Position numbers and translations under genes: made by a program. The notes beneath the pieces are model-generated. The model was not told the DNA's origin. It did no database searches and saw only the letters and a list, made by a program, of their open reading frames with translations. 48,601 bases of DNA from the NCBI RefSeq assembly GCF_001418415.1, contig NZ_LIQT01000079.1, forward strand, positions 1-48,601. Direction: 5' to 3'. Source of the stretch: Streptomyces hirsutus. GTDB taxonomy: Bacteria > Actinomycetota > Actinomycetes > Streptomycetales > Streptomycetaceae. Shown here piece after piece: positions 1 through 13,219 of the stretch (position 1 is its first letter; every line of letters begins with the position of its first letter).

Positions 1-157
1 GGCCCGCCCCGGCGGCCGGGCACGCGCCGCCCGCCGCCGCCCACATGCCGGCGGACCTCGGCCGGGGGCCTCCCGGACCGTCCAGCACATGAGAGTCCTG
101 TTCCTTTCCTCTCCGCCGCGTCCCGGATCGGCCGCGGCGTGACTGCTGGAGTCATCC

Positions 158-2497
158 GTGAAAAGTTCCGCCCGCATCCGGGCGTTGTTCGCACTTGTCG
201 TGATCGCCCTGTCCGTCTACATCGCCGTGACGGTCCCCGTCCGTCTGGGACTCGACCTGCGCGGCGGTACCCAGATCGTGCTGGAGACCCGTTCCACCGA
301 AACCCTCGAGGCCGACGGTGAGGCGACGGACCGCACGCTCGAGGTGCTGCGCGGCCGTATCGACGCTCTCGGTGTCGCCGAACCCAGCATCGTCCGGTCC
401 GGGGACAACCGGATCATCGTGGAACTGCCCGGCGTGCAGGACCCGCGGCAGGCCGCCGAGGTGCTGGGCCGTACCGCGCAGCTCACCGTCCACCCGGTGC
501 TCGGCCCCGGTACCGATCCCGAGTCCGCCAAGAAGCTGCCGAAGGGCGAACGCGTCCTGGCCGACGAGGCCGGGGAGCGGCTTCACCTGGCCCCCGCCGC
601 GCTCACCGGCCAGGACGTGGAGGGCGCCGAGGCCACCTTCGACCAGCAGAGCGGTGCCGGCTGGATGGTCACCGTGGACTTCGCCGACGACAAGGGCTGG
701 TCGAAGCTGACCGGCGAGGCGGCCTGCAATCCCGCGGGTGACCACAAGCGCCGGGTCGCGATCGTGCTGGACAACAAGGTCATCTCGTCACCGCAGGTCG
801 ACCCGTCCGTGGCCTGCGGGGCCGGCATCACCGGCGGCTCCACCCAGATCACCGGGTCCTTCACCTCTGAAGACTCCAAGGAACTCGCCCTGCTTATCAG
901 CGGCGGTGCCCTTCCGGTGCCGGTCGAGACGGTCGAGCAGCGGACCGTGGGCGCGACGCTGGGCGCCGAGGCCATCGAGTCCAGCGCCTGGGCCGCCGCC
1001 TTCGGCACCGCCCTCACCGCGCTGTTCATCATCGTCGTCTACCGGCTGATGGGTCTCCTGGCCATCGTGGCCCTGACCTGCTACGGCGTGATCTCCTACG
1101 CCGCTCTCGCGGGCCTCGGCGCGACCTTGACCCTGCCGGGTCTGGCCGGTTTCGTCCTGGCGATCGGTATGGCCGTCGACGCCAATGTGCTGGTCTTCGA
1201 ACGAGCGCGCGAGGAGTACAGCAAACGCAACCGGCCCAGCAGCCGCTCGGCCCTGACCGCCGGCTTCAAGGGCGCTTTCAGCGCGATCGCCGACTCCAAC
1301 ATCACCACGCTCATCGCGGCGGGGCTGCTGTTCCTGCTCGCCTCCGGTCCGGTGAAGGGCTTCGGCGTCACCCTGGCCATCGGTGTCCTCGCCTCCATGA
1401 TCAGCGCACTGGTGATCACGCGGGTGCTGGCCGAGTTCGCCGTGGAGCGCCGCTGGGTGCACCGCCGTCCCAAGCTCACCGGTCTGGCCTCCATCGGGCG
1501 GGTCCGTGAGTACCTCACCCGTCGCAACCCGCAGCTGATGCGCCGCCCGCGCCGCTGGCTCCTGGTGTCCCTCCTCGTCCTCGTCGTCACCGGCGCCGGC
1601 ATCGTGGTGCGCGGGCTGAACTTCGGTGTCGAGTTCACCGGCGGCCGGCTGATCGAGTACTCGACCACCAAGACCGTCGATCCGGACCGAGCCCGTGCGG
1701 CCCTGGCCGACGCCGGCTTCCCGCAGGCCGTCGTGCAGTCCTCCGGGGACAACGGGCTGACGGTGCGTACCGAGGAGCTGAGCAACGCCGAGGCGGTCAA
1801 GGTCGCCGAGACCATCGACGAGGTCGGCGGCGGGGCGGAGAAGGTCCGTGACGAGCTGATCGGCCCGAGCCTCGGCGACGAACTGCGCCGCAACGCGCTG
1901 ATCGCGCTCGGCCTGGCCCTCGGCGCCCAGCTGGTCTACCTCGCCTTCCGGTTCCGCTGGATGTTCGGTACGGCGGCGGTCAGCACCCTGGCCCACGACG
2001 TGGTGATCCTCACCGGTATCTTCGCGTGGCTGGGCAAGCCGATCGACGGGATCTTCCTGGCCGCGCTGCTCACCGTGGTCGGTTACTCGGTGAACGACTC
2101 CGTCGTGGTCTTCGACCGCGTCCGGGAACTGTGGCAGAAGGATCCCAAGGCGCCCCTGCCCCAGTCCACCAACACGGCGGTCCTGCAGACGGTGCCCCGT
2201 ACGGTCAACACCGGTATCGGTGTGATCTTCATCCTGGCCGCGCTGGCTCTGCTGGGCGGTGACTCGCTCACCGACTTCGCGCTCGCCCTGCTGATCGGCA
2301 TGCTGGTGGGTACGTACTCGTCGGTGCTGACCGCGTCACCGCTCGCCATCGAACTCGATGCGTACAGCGGCCGCCGCAACGGGGGCGGCCGTCGCCGCGG
2401 CAGCCGCGGCAGCCGCGGCCGCGGCGGTCCGGCGCGCGGGAAGTCCGGTGACGGGGAGAACTCCGGGCGGGCCAAGGCGGAAAGCCGTGGCCACTGA
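158..2497 (+). CDS. secDF: SecDF fusion protein, Sec translocon auxiliary subunit
   Basis: 779 residues. SecDF uses the proton gradient to pull exported proteins through SecYEG and acts in the cytoplasmic membrane. The SecD half (about 1-430) has an early membrane segment followed by DLRGGTQIVLE, a large external domain, and a membrane block with the SecD signature GMAVDANVLVFER. The SecF half (about 455-735) has NFGVEFTGG and the matching VNDSVVVFDR signature, so both halves look intact. The tail after about 740 is a basic Gly/Arg/Ser-rich stretch. The GTG start at 158 has GGAG upstream (148-151). Streptomyces usually also has separate secD and secF genes near ruvB, so this is probably a second, fused copy (inference). 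It stands alone and converges on the exporter gene across a strong terminator. Confidence 0.93.
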   Translation: MKSSARIRALFALVVIALSVYIAVTVPVRLGLDLRGGTQIVLETRSTETLEADGEATDRTLEVLRGRIDALGVAEPSIVRSGDNRIIVELPGVQDPRQAAEVLGRTAQLTVHPVLGPGTDPESAKKLPKGERVLADEAGERLHLAPAALTGQDVEGAEATFDQQSGAGWMVTVDFADDKGWSKLTGEAACNPAGDHKRRVAIVLDNKVISSPQVDPSVACGAGITGGSTQITGSFTSEDSKELALLISGGALPVPVETVEQRTVGATLGAEAIESSAWAAAFGTALTALFIIVVYRLMGLLAIVALTCYGVISYAALAGLGATLTLPGLAGFVLAIGMAVDANVLVFERAREEYSKRNRPSSRSALTAGFKGAFSAIADSNITTLIAAGLLFLLASGPVKGFGVTLAIGVLASMISALVITRVLAEFAVERRWVHRRPKLTGLASIGRVREYLTRRNPQLMRRPRRWLLVSLLVLVVTGAGIVVRGLNFGVEFTGGRLIEYSTTKTVDPDRARAALADAGFPQAVVQSSGDNGLTVRTEELSNAEAVKVAETIDEVGGGAEKVRDELIGPSLGDELRRNALIALGLALGAQLVYLAFRFRWMFGTAAVSTLAHDVVILTGIFAWLGKPIDGIFLAALLTVVGYSVNDSVVVFDRVRELWQKDPKAPLPQSTNTAVLQTVPRTVNTGIGVIFILAALALLGGDSLTDFALALLIGMLVGTYSSVLTASPLAIELDAYSGRRNGGGRRRGSRGSRGRGGPARGKSGDGENSGRAKAESRGH

Positions 2498-2553
2498 CGC
2501 CGCACGGCTCGCCGTAGGAGACGGCGAGGAGCCGTAGGCGACCGCGGTCGTAC

Positions 2554-2603
2554 GCGAGAGCGCCGCCGCGGGCCCGGGACCGGGCCCGCGGCGGCGCTCT
2601 CGC
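2554..2603. terminator. bidirectional intrinsic terminator between secDF and the ABC exporter
   Basis: A perfect 23-bp inverted repeat (2554-2576 against 2581-2603) with a 4-nt loop lies between two converging genes. There is no U-tract, as is common in Streptomyces. Confidence 0.85.
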
Positions 2604-2631
2604 ACGTCTCGTACGGGGCGTCGGGCGTGCT

Positions 2632-4536
2632 CTACACCGCCACCGCCCCTTCCGCACCCCGGTCGTGGTCCGCGGGCCGGCGGGCGAACCGGGTGCGGTG
2701 CAGTGCGGCGTAGCGGCCGCCGGCCGCCAGGAGTTCCTCGTGCGTGCCCCGCTCCACGATCCGGCCGGCCTCGACGACCAGGATCCGGTCCGCGGCCCGG
2801 ACGGTGGACAGCCGGTGCGCGATGACGATGGCCGTCCTGCCCTCCAGGGCCTCCGTGAGCGCCTCCTGGACGGCGGCCTCGGAGGTGTTGTCCAGGTGGG
2901 CGGTGGCCTCGTCGAGGAGGACGACCCGCTGGCGGGCGAGGAGCAGCCGGGCGATGGTCATGCGCTGGCGCTCACCGCCGGAGAACCGGTAGCCGCGCTC
3001 CCCGACCACCGTGTCCAGACCGTCGGGCAGGGAGCGTACGAGCTCGTCCAGGCGGGCGCGGCGCAGCGCGTCCCACAGGTCGGGCTCGCTCGCGGCGGGC
3101 GCGGCCAGCAGCAGGTTGGCGCGGACGGTGTCGTGGAAGAGGTGGCCGTCCTGGGTGACCATGCCGAGGGTGTCGCGCAGCGATCCCGCGGCCAGGTCCC
3201 GGACGTCGACGCCGCCCACCCGCACCGCGCCCGAGTCGACGTCGTAGAGGCGCGGCAGCAGCTGCGCGATGGTCGACTTGCCGGCACCGGAGGAGCCGAC
3301 GAGGGCCACGGTCTGCCCGGGTTCGACGCGGAAGGAGATGCCGTGCAGAACCTCGGCGGAGCCGTGCGTGTCCAGGGCGGCGACCTCCTCCAGGGAGGCG
3401 AGGGAGACCTTGTCGGCGGACGGGTAGCCGAAGCGGACGTCGTCGAACTCCACGGAGACCGGACCCTCGGGGACGGCGCGGGCGTCCGGCTTCTCCTCGA
3501 TGAGCGGCTTCAGGTCCAGTACCTCGAAGACCCGCTCGAAGCTGACCAGCGCGCTCATCACCTCCACCCGCGCCCCGGCGAGGGAGGTCAGCGGCGCGTA
3601 CAGGCGGGTCAGCAGCAGGGCCAGGGACACGACCGCGCCGGGCTCCAGGGAGCCGCGCAGGGCGAGGTGGCCGCCGACGCCGTAGACGAGGGCCAGGGCG
3701 AGGGCGGAGACGAGGGTGAGCGCGGTGATGAAAACGGTCTGGGCGGTGGCCGTCCGTACGCCGATGTCCCGGACCCGGCGGGCGCGCACCGCGAACTCCT
3801 CCGACTCCTCCCGCGGGCGGCCGAAGAGTTTGACCAGGGTGGCGCCGGGCGCCGAGAAACGCTCGGTCATCCGGGTGCCCATGGCCGCGTTCAGGGCGGC
3901 GGCCTCACGCTGCATCCCGGCCATGCGGCGGCCCATGCGGCGGGCGGGGATCACGAACACCGGCAGCAGGACCAGGGCGAGCAGGGTGATCCGCCAGGAC
4001 AGGGTGAGCATCACGGCCAGGGCGAGCACCAGCGTGACGACGTTGCCGACCACGGTGGACAGGGTGTTGCTGAAGGCCCGCTGGGCGCCGATCACGTCGT
4101 TGTTGAGACGGGAGACGAGCGCGCCCGTACGGGTGCGTGTGAAGAACGCGACCGGCATCCGCTGCACGTGGTCGAAGACGGCGGTCCGCAGATCGAGGAT
4201 GAGTTCCTCGCCGAGGGATGCCGACAGCCTCCGGCCGAGGATGCCGAGGGCTGCCTCCGCCACCGCGATCAGTGCGATGAGCAGGGCCAGCCGGACGACC
4301 GTGGCCGAGTCGCCGTCGGACACGATGGTGTCGACGACGCGTCCGGCCAGTACGGGGGTGGCGACGGCGAGCAGCGCGGTGGCTGCTCCGAGCAGGACGA
4401 AAAGGGTCATGCGGCGGCGGTGCGGGCGGGCGAACCCCGCGATGCGGCGTAGCGTTTCCCGCGCGAAGGGGCGGCGTTCCTCCTCGGCGTTCATGACGCT
4501 GTGCAACTGGGTCCAGGCGGTGGTCTCCATGCTCAT
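2632..4536 (-). CDS. ABC exporter, fused membrane and ATP-binding domains
   Basis: 634 residues, the usual size of a half-transporter that works as a dimer. The N-terminal half (about 35-330) is a six-helix exporter domain. The C-terminal half is the nucleotide-binding domain, with Walker A VGSSGAGKST (Lys420), signature FSGGERQRM, Walker B VVLLDEATAHLD and the switch His in IVIAHRLSTVR. It probably exports a small hydrophobic compound; the substrate cannot be read from the sequence. The start at 4536 (or 4530, both ATG) sits about 7 nt below the -10 of a SoxR-like promoter, so the mRNA is probably leaderless. From memory, a SoxR-controlled ABC transporter (SCO7008) is part of the S. coelicolor SoxR regulon; this is probably its ortholog, unverified. 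Confidence 0.92.
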   Translation of the reverse strand: MSMETTAWTQLHSVMNAEEERRPFARETLRRIAGFARPHRRRMTLFVLLGAATALLAVATPVLAGRVVDTIVSDGDSATVVRLALLIALIAVAEAALGILGRRLSASLGEELILDLRTAVFDHVQRMPVAFFTRTRTGALVSRLNNDVIGAQRAFSNTLSTVVGNVVTLVLALAVMLTLSWRITLLALVLLPVFVIPARRMGRRMAGMQREAAALNAAMGTRMTERFSAPGATLVKLFGRPREESEEFAVRARRVRDIGVRTATAQTVFITALTLVSALALALVYGVGGHLALRGSLEPGAVVSLALLLTRLYAPLTSLAGARVEVMSALVSFERVFEVLDLKPLIEEKPDARAVPEGPVSVEFDDVRFGYPSADKVSLASLEEVAALDTHGSAEVLHGISFRVEPGQTVALVGSSGAGKSTIAQLLPRLYDVDSGAVRVGGVDVRDLAAGSLRDTLGMVTQDGHLFHDTVRANLLLAAPAASEPDLWDALRRARLDELVRSLPDGLDTVVGERGYRFSGGERQRMTIARLLLARQRVVLLDEATAHLDNTSEAAVQEALTEALEGRTAIVIAHRLSTVRAADRILVVEAGRIVERGTHEELLAAGGRYAALHRTRFARRPADHDRGAEGAVAV

Positions 4537-4543
4537 GCCGGAG

Positions 4544-4574
4544 AAGGTAGAACCTCAAGCATTGTCGAGGTCAA
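4544..4574 (-). promoter_or_regulatory. SoxR/MerR-type promoter of the ABC exporter
   Basis: On the minus strand, -35 TTGACC (4569-4574) and -10 TACCTT (4544-4549) are separated by exactly 19 bp, the stretched spacer that MerR-family activators require. The spacer holds the imperfect palindrome CCTCGACAATGCTTGAGG (4553-4570), close to the SoxR box CCTCAAG-N4-CTTGAGG. No soxR gene lies in the window, so control would be in trans. The -10 is 7-8 nt from the ATG. Confidence 0.75.
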
Positions 4575-4608
4575 GGCCCGTCGCCCGTTCGGGGCATGTG
4601 AGGTCCGT

Positions 4609-5628
4609 ATGACGCTCCAACAGCCGCTGCCCAGCCGTAAGCCGCCGTCCGGCCTGCCGCCACCCGCAGTTGGCGCGGGGCGGAAAGGCTCCTCCGATGT
4701 GACGCGGCCCCTCCGCAGGATCCTGTACGTCCTTCCCCTGCTGCTCGTGACCGTGGTCGCGGTGCAGCAGCGGTCGGTGCTCGCCGACGGCTTCGTCCAT
4801 CTGGGCACCGCGCGGTGGCCCTGGCTGCTGGCCGCGGTGGGGGTGACCTGTCTGACCTGGGTGGCCGCCGCGTGCACCCGGCAGGGCGCGGTCCTCGAAC
4901 GGCTCCCCGCGCGGCGGCTGCTGGCCACCCAGTTCGCGGCGGGCGCGGCCAACCATCTGCTGCCGACGGGGCTGGGCGCGAGCGCGGTCAACCTGCGGTT
5001 CATGACGGTGTGCGGGCTGTCCCTGACCCGCTCCTCGGCCGCCCTCGCGCTGTACCTGCTGGCGGAGTCCGTCGGCCGGGTGGCCCTGCTGGGCGCGCTG
5101 CTCGTCGCCTTCCCGGACGTGCTGCGCCCCGGATCCCTGCTGCCCGAAGGCGCGTTGGGCCCCGCGCTGCTCGCGCTCGGCGCGGTACTGGTGGTCGCGG
5201 CGGCCGTGCTCGCGCTCGTGCGGCGCATACGGACGGCCGTGTTCTCCTTCCTGCGGACGGCACTCGGCGAGGCCCGGTCGGTGCACACCCGGCCGTCGAG
5301 GGCACTGGCGCTGTGGGGCGGGGCCCTCGCGTTCCCGGCGCTGCAGGCGGCGGCGCTGATCCTGGTGGGGCTGGCGCTGGGACTGTCGGTACCGATCGCG
5401 CACATGGCGGTGGCGTATCTCGCGGCGACCGTCGCGGTCGCGCTGGTGCCCACGCCGGGCGGGCTCGGTTCGGTGGAGGCCGCCCTGATCGTGGCGCTGG
5501 TCGCGGTGGGCGGGGCGGCCGCGGTGGCCACCGCGGTGGTGCTGGCGTTCCGGGTCGTCACGGTGTGGCTGCCGTTGCTGCCCGGCGCGCTGACGCTGGG
5601 CGCGCTGGTGCGGCTGAAGGTGATCTGA
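4609..5628 (+). CDS. UPF0104 / lysylphosphatidylglycerol synthase transmembrane-region family protein
   Basis: 339 residues from ATG 4609, which has GAGG five bases upstream; the frame stays open upstream but would run into the divergent promoter. About eight hydrophobic segments cover most of the protein after a polar N-terminus of about 40 residues. The family is recognised by the segments around residues 105-130 (ANHLLPTGLGASAVNLRF) and 280-290 (PTPGGLGSVEAAL). It resembles the flippase-like membrane part of MprF without the synthase domain. Its role is unknown; a part in lipid or cell-envelope metabolism is inferred from the family only. It is divergent from the exporter gene. Confidence 0.8.
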   Translation: MTLQQPLPSRKPPSGLPPPAVGAGRKGSSDVTRPLRRILYVLPLLLVTVVAVQQRSVLADGFVHLGTARWPWLLAAVGVTCLTWVAAACTRQGAVLERLPARRLLATQFAAGAANHLLPTGLGASAVNLRFMTVCGLSLTRSSAALALYLLAESVGRVALLGALLVAFPDVLRPGSLLPEGALGPALLALGAVLVVAAAVLALVRRIRTAVFSFLRTALGEARSVHTRPSRALALWGGALAFPALQAAALILVGLALGLSVPIAHMAVAYLAATVAVALVPTPGGLGSVEAALIVALVAVGGAAAVATAVVLAFRVVTVWLPLLPGALTLGALVRLKVI

Positions 5629-5847
5629 CCAGGGTGGCGGCAGGCCGCCTCCTTGCCACGGCGTGGTACGAACTGCCCTGCCGGATACGGCAGGATGAGC
5701 GATCGCGCCGACCGCCGGCCGGCCGGTGCGGCACGGCACACCCTCCCGGGCCGCACTCTCCCGGGCACCCCCGAATGCGAGCAGGTGACGAGACGTGACA
5801 CGACATCACATACGCCCCATGGCAAGGGCCCTCGCCGGAGGTGAGCG

Positions 5848-9356
<3,509 letters not shown>

Positions 9357-9379
9357 CGCGAGCAGGCAAAGGATCCACT

Positions 9380-9421
9380 GGCTCCGCCCCGGCCGGCACG
9401 ACGCCCGGCCGGGGCGGAGCC
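9380..9421. terminator. terminator of icd
   Basis: Perfect 17-bp inverted repeat (9380-9396 with 9405-9421) and an 8-nt loop, directly after icd. Confidence 0.8.
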
Positions 9422-9752
9422 GTGTTCGGCGCCGGCCCGGCCGGCGGGCCGTGCCCCGGTCACCTCACGTTCGTGAACGCCGCGTGAAAAGACCGACCAC
9501 CTGCTGAGACGCCATCTCATTTTCAGCTCCCCTCGTCGTAGCATCGAGCTGGTGACGCGCTGCCACCGCGACCGCGCACGTGTCACCACTACGGCGTGTC
9601 GCGCGAGAAGCCGGCACCTACGTCGGCACGCGGTCCTTCCCGACGCCCTGATCCCCAGGGACATCCGGCACGCCCCCGCACCCCACAGGTACGTCCGCGG
9701 ATCCGCACCCCCACCCGTCGTCCGCGCCCGCACTGCGCACGAGGAGCACACC
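9422..9752 (+). promoter_or_regulatory. metYX upstream region with an inverted repeat at 9505-9519
   Basis: This 331-bp gap holds no gene I can support. It contains the perfect inverted repeat TGAGA-N5-TCTCA (9505-9519), followed by a possible -10 TAGCAT (9539-9544), so it probably carries the metYX promoter and an operator about 20 bp upstream. The remaining leader of about 200 nt is GC-rich and shows no riboswitch fold I can recognise. Confidence 0.4.
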
Positions 9753-11114
9753 GTGAGCCAGCCCACCGAACCCGTCCCCGCCGGTCACACTCCCGAGGAG
9801 ACGTCCACCGGTCCCGACATGTCGGCCTGGTCGTTCGAGACGAAGCAGATCCACGCCGGCGCCGAGCCCGATCCCACGACCGGGTCCCGGGCCACGCCGA
9901 TCTACCAGACGTCCTCGTTCGTGTTCCGGGACACCCAGCACGCGGCCGACCTCTTCTCGCTGGCGGAGCCGGGGAACATCTACACCCGCATCCACAACCC
10001 CACCCAGGACGTCTTCGAGCAGCGCGTCGCCGCCCTGGAGGGCGGTGTGGCGGCGGTGGCGCTGGCCTCGGGGCAGGCCGCGCAGACACTGGCCCTCCTG
10101 ACACTCGCCGGGACCGGCGACCACATCGTCTCGGCCTCCTCGCTGTACGGCGGAACGTACAACCTCTTCCGGCACACCCTGCCGAAGTTCGGCATCGAGG
10201 TGTCCTTCGTCGACGATCCCGACAACGCCGATGCCTGGCGGGCGGCCGTCCGGCCGAACACCAAGGCGTTCTTCGCCGAGACGCTGGGCAATCCGCGGGG
10301 CAACGTGCTCGACGTGCGGGCGGTCGCGGACGCGGCGCACGGGGCGGGCGTGCCGCTGGTCGTGGACAACACGATCCCCACGCCCTATCTGCTGCGCCCG
10401 CTCGAGCACGGCGCGGACATCGTGGTGCACTCGGCGACGAAGTTCCTCGGCGGGCACGGCACCACGCTCGGCGGCGTGGTCGTGGACGGCGGCACCTTCG
10501 ACTTCGGCGCGCACGCCGAGCGGTTCCCGGACTTCACCGAGCCCGACCCCAGCTACCACGGCCTGCGCTACTGGCCGGCGCTCGGACCCGGTGCGTTCGC
10601 GATCAAGCTGCGCGTCCAGTTGCTGCGCGACCTCGGACCGGCCATCGCCCCGCACTCCGCCTTCCTGCTGCTGCAGGGCGTGGAGACGCTGAGCCTGCGC
10701 ATGGAGCGGCAGTCCGCCAACGCGCAGGCGCTGGCGGAGTGGCTGGAGCAGCGTGACGAGGTGGCGGTGGTGCACTACCCAGGCCTGCCGTCCAGCCGCT
10801 GGCACGAGGCGGCGCGGACGTACCTCCCCCGCGGTGCCGGCGCGGTGTTCTCCTTCGAGCTGAAGGGCGGTGTCGAGGCGGGCAAGCGGTTCGTGGACGG
10901 TGTGGAGCTGTTCAGCCACCTCGCCAACATCGGTGACGTGCGCAGCCTGATCATCCACCCGGCGTCCACCACCCACAGCCAGCTGGACGAGGAGCAGCTC
11001 GAGGCGACCGGCACCGCGCCGGGTCTGGTACGGCTCTCGGTCGGCATCGAGAACCTCGTCGACCTCACGGCCGACCTGGAGTCCGGTTTCCGCGCGGCCA
11101 AGGGCGCCCCCTGA
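9753..11114 (+). CDS. metY: O-acetylhomoserine sulfhydrylase
   Basis: 453 residues from GTG 9753, which has GAGGAG (9741-9746) six bases upstream; longer in-frame starts lack a ribosome site. A PLP enzyme of the Cys/Met metabolism family that makes homocysteine and acetate from O-acetyl-L-homoserine and sulfide. Signatures: [20 protein letters not shown] at the N-terminus, [12 protein letters not shown], and the PLP lysine in [16 protein letters not shown] (Lys230). The C-terminus keeps [10 protein letters not shown] and VRLSVGIE. It overlaps the probable CTG start of metX, so the two steps of direct sulfhydrylation are translated together. Confidence 0.93.
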   Translation: MSQPTEPVPAGHTPEETSTGPDMSAWSFETKQIHAGAEPDPTTGSRATPIYQTSSFVFRDTQHAADLFSLAEPGNIYTRIHNPTQDVFEQRVAALEGGVAAVALASGQAAQTLALLTLAGTGDHIVSASSLYGGTYNLFRHTLPKFGIEVSFVDDPDNADAWRAAVRPNTKAFFAETLGNPRGNVLDVRAVADAAHGAGVPLVVDNTIPTPYLLRPLEHGADIVVHSATKFLGGHGTTLGGVVVDGGTFDFGAHAERFPDFTEPDPSYHGLRYWPALGPGAFAIKLRVQLLRDLGPAIAPHSAFLLLQGVETLSLRMERQSANAQALAEWLEQRDEVAVVHYPGLPSSRWHEAARTYLPRGAGAVFSFELKGGVEAGKRFVDGVELFSHLANIGDVRSLIIHPASTTHSQLDEEQLEATGTAPGLVRLSVGIENLVDLTADLESGFRAAKGAP

Positions 11115-12262
11115 GCGCCTTCGCAGCCTCCGGAACATCGGTTCCCCTCCCGTCGGCCACCGGGGCCTGGCAGGAGGGGGACCCGCCCGGACGGCGTCAA
11201 TGGCATGCCCTCGGTACGCCGCTGCCGCTGGAGGCGGGCGGTGAACTCCCCGGTGTGGAATTGGCGTTCGAGACCTGGGGGCGGCTTGCGCCGGACGGGT
11301 CCAATGCCGTCCTGGTGCTGCACGCGCTCACCGGTGACAGCCATGCGGCCGGACCGGCCGGCCCCGGGCATCCCACGGCGGGCTGGTGGGACGGACTGAT
11401 CGGGCCCGGTCTGGCCCTCGACACCGACCGCTGGTTCGTCGTCGCCCCGAACGTGCTGGGCGGCTGCCAGGGCAGCACGGGGCCGGCCTCGCCGCGCCCC
11501 GGCGGGCGGCGCCGGTGGGGCGGTGCCTTCCCGTACCTGACCCAGCGGGACCAGGTCGCCGCGGAGGCCCGGCTGGCGGACGCGCTCGGCATCGGGACGT
11601 GGGCGCTGGTCGTCGGCGGTTCGATGGGCGGGATGCGTGCCGTGGAGTGGGCGGTGACGCATCCGGAACGCACGGGGGCACTGCTGCTGCTCGCCACCGC
11701 GGCGGCCGCGAGTGGCGAGCAGATCGCCTGGTCCACCCTTCAGCTGCACGCCATTCGCAGTGATCCGCACTGGCACGGCGGCGACTACCACGACACCGGC
11801 CGGGGCCCGCACGACGGACTGGGCATCGCCCGCCGCATCGCCCACGTCACCTATCGGAGCGAGCCGGAACTGTCGGCCCGGTTCGGCCGGGAGCCGCAGG
11901 GTGCGGAGGATCCGTGGCGCGGCGGCCGGTACCAGGTCGAGTCGTACCTCGACCACCACGCGGTCAAGCTCGTCCGGAGGTTCGACGCGGGCAGCTACGC
12001 GGTGCTGACGGAGGCGATGAACGGCCACGACGTGGGACGCGGCAGGGGCGGCGTCCCCGCGGCCCTGCGCCGGGTGACCGCGCCCGCGCTGGTGGCCGGG
12101 GTCGACTCGGACCGTCTCTATCCGCTGTCCCAGCAGGCCGAGCTGGCCGCGCACCTTCCCGGCGCCGACCGGCTCAGAGTGGTGGAGTCGCCCTACGGAC
12201 ACGACGGTTTCCTCCTCGAGACGGAACAGGTCGGCGCGCTGATCCGCGAGTTGCTGGGGTAG
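11111..12262 (+). CDS. metX: homoserine O-acetyltransferase, probable CTG start
   Basis: 383 residues if read from CTG 11111. Alpha/beta-hydrolase-fold enzyme transferring acetyl from acetyl-CoA to L-homoserine, feeding MetY. Catalytic residues on this numbering: Ser171 in GGSMGG, Asp334 in DSDRLYPL, His364 in GHDGF. The first ATG/GTG/TTG in frame is GTG 11255, but conserved MetX sequence ([11 protein letters not shown], then [13 protein letters not shown]) runs through it, so that start would truncate the protein. No ATG, GTG or TTG lies in frame between the metY stop and 11255. CTG at 11111 overlaps the metY stop as CTGA and has AAGGG six bases upstream. Function is certain; the start is inference. 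Confidence 0.9.
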   Translation: MSAFAASGTSVPLPSATGAWQEGDPPGRRQWHALGTPLPLEAGGELPGVELAFETWGRLAPDGSNAVLVLHALTGDSHAAGPAGPGHPTAGWWDGLIGPGLALDTDRWFVVAPNVLGGCQGSTGPASPRPGGRRRWGGAFPYLTQRDQVAAEARLADALGIGTWALVVGGSMGGMRAVEWAVTHPERTGALLLLATAAAASGEQIAWSTLQLHAIRSDPHWHGGDYHDTGRGPHDGLGIARRIAHVTYRSEPELSARFGREPQGAEDPWRGGRYQVESYLDHHAVKLVRRFDAGSYAVLTEAMNGHDVGRGRGGVPAALRRVTAPALVAGVDSDRLYPLSQQAELAAHLPGADRLRVVESPYGHDGFLLETEQVGALIRELLG

Positions 12263-12357
12263 CCGGCACGGCGGTCCCCGGTCTCGACGTGTTGTCAGTG
12301 GTGTGTGGCACCTTGATCATGCCGTGCACCACCGACGAACCCTCCTGGAGCAGCCCG

Positions 12358-13155
12358 ATGGCCGACACCCCGCAGTCCTACGCTCTCCTCCCCGGAGCCG
12401 GGGACTCCCCCGTGATCCTCCATGTGCCGCACTCCTCGCGGGAGATACCGGCCGAGGTGCGGTCCGGGATCGTGCTGGGCGACGCGGAGCTGGAGCGGGA
12501 GCTGGACCACATCACCGACGCGCACACCGCCGCGATCGCCGAGGCCGCCGCCGAGGCGGCCGGGATCACTCCGTGGCGGTTCGTGAACGGGCTGTCCCGG
12601 CTGGTGATCGACCCCGAGCGGTTCCCGGACGAGCGGGAGGAGATGCTGGCGTCCGGGATGGGCGCGGTCTACACCCGGACCACGCACGAGGACGTACTGC
12701 GGCCCGACGGGTTCGACCACGGGCCGCTGATCGAGCGGTACTTCCGTCCGTACGCGCAGGCCATGACCCAGGCGGTGGCGGATCGTCTCGCGGCCACCGG
12801 GCGGGCCGTGATCATCGACGTCCACTCCTACCCCACCGCGCCCCTGCCCTACGAACTCCACGGCGCGGGCCCGCGCCCGCCGGTCTGCCTGGGCACCGAC
12901 GCCTTCCATACGCCGCCCGGTCTGCTCGACGCGGCCCGTGAGGCCTTCGCTCCCTGCGGGGAGACCGGACTGGACAGCCCGTTCGCCGGGACGTACGTAC
13001 CGCTGGAGTTCTACGAGAAGCGGGCGGAGGTGACGGCGCTGATGGTGGAGATCCGCCGGGACACGTACATGACCGAGCCGGGCGGCCCCGCCGGTCCGGG
13101 CCTGGCGGATCTGGCCGCCGCTCTCCGGGTCCTGGTGGACGCGGTGTCGCGCTGA
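12358..13155 (+). CDS. N-formylglutamate amidohydrolase-family protein
   Basis: 265 residues from ATG 12358, with GGAG seven bases upstream (12347-12350). The family hydrolyses N-formyl-glutamate or related N-formyl amino acids with a bound metal. Recognised by HVPHSSREIP near residue 22, ITDAHT near 51, and IIDVHSYPTAPLPYE near 154. It stands alone downstream of metX with about 95 nt between. A role in histidine degradation is possible, but no hut gene is nearby, so the substrate is open. Confidence 0.8.
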   Translation: MADTPQSYALLPGAGDSPVILHVPHSSREIPAEVRSGIVLGDAELERELDHITDAHTAAIAEAAAEAAGITPWRFVNGLSRLVIDPERFPDEREEMLASGMGAVYTRTTHEDVLRPDGFDHGPLIERYFRPYAQAMTQAVADRLAATGRAVIIDVHSYPTAPLPYELHGAGPRPPVCLGTDAFHTPPGLLDAAREAFAPCGETGLDSPFAGTYVPLEFYEKRAEVTALMVEIRRDTYMTEPGGPAGPGLADLAAALRVLVDAVSR

Positions 13156-13175
13156 CCGGGCGCCGTTCCCCTCAC

Positions 13176-13204
13176 CCGGGCGTAGCGCGTCGCGCTGCGC
13201 CCGG
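13176..13204. terminator. terminator between converging genes
   Basis: CCGGGCGTAGCGC (13176-13188) pairs with GCGCTGCGCCCGG (13192-13204), 12 of 13 positions Watson-Crick, 3-nt loop. Confidence 0.65.
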
Positions 13205-13219
13205 TCCGGGATACGCGGA

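Noticed and set aside
2665..4452. A 595-codon frame antisense to the ABC exporter
   Set aside because: Low-complexity shadow of the exporter; no motifs and no ribosome site.
9422..9752. SAM-type riboswitch before metYX
   Set aside because: The leader shows no conserved SAM-I/IV core; only a short palindrome is visible.
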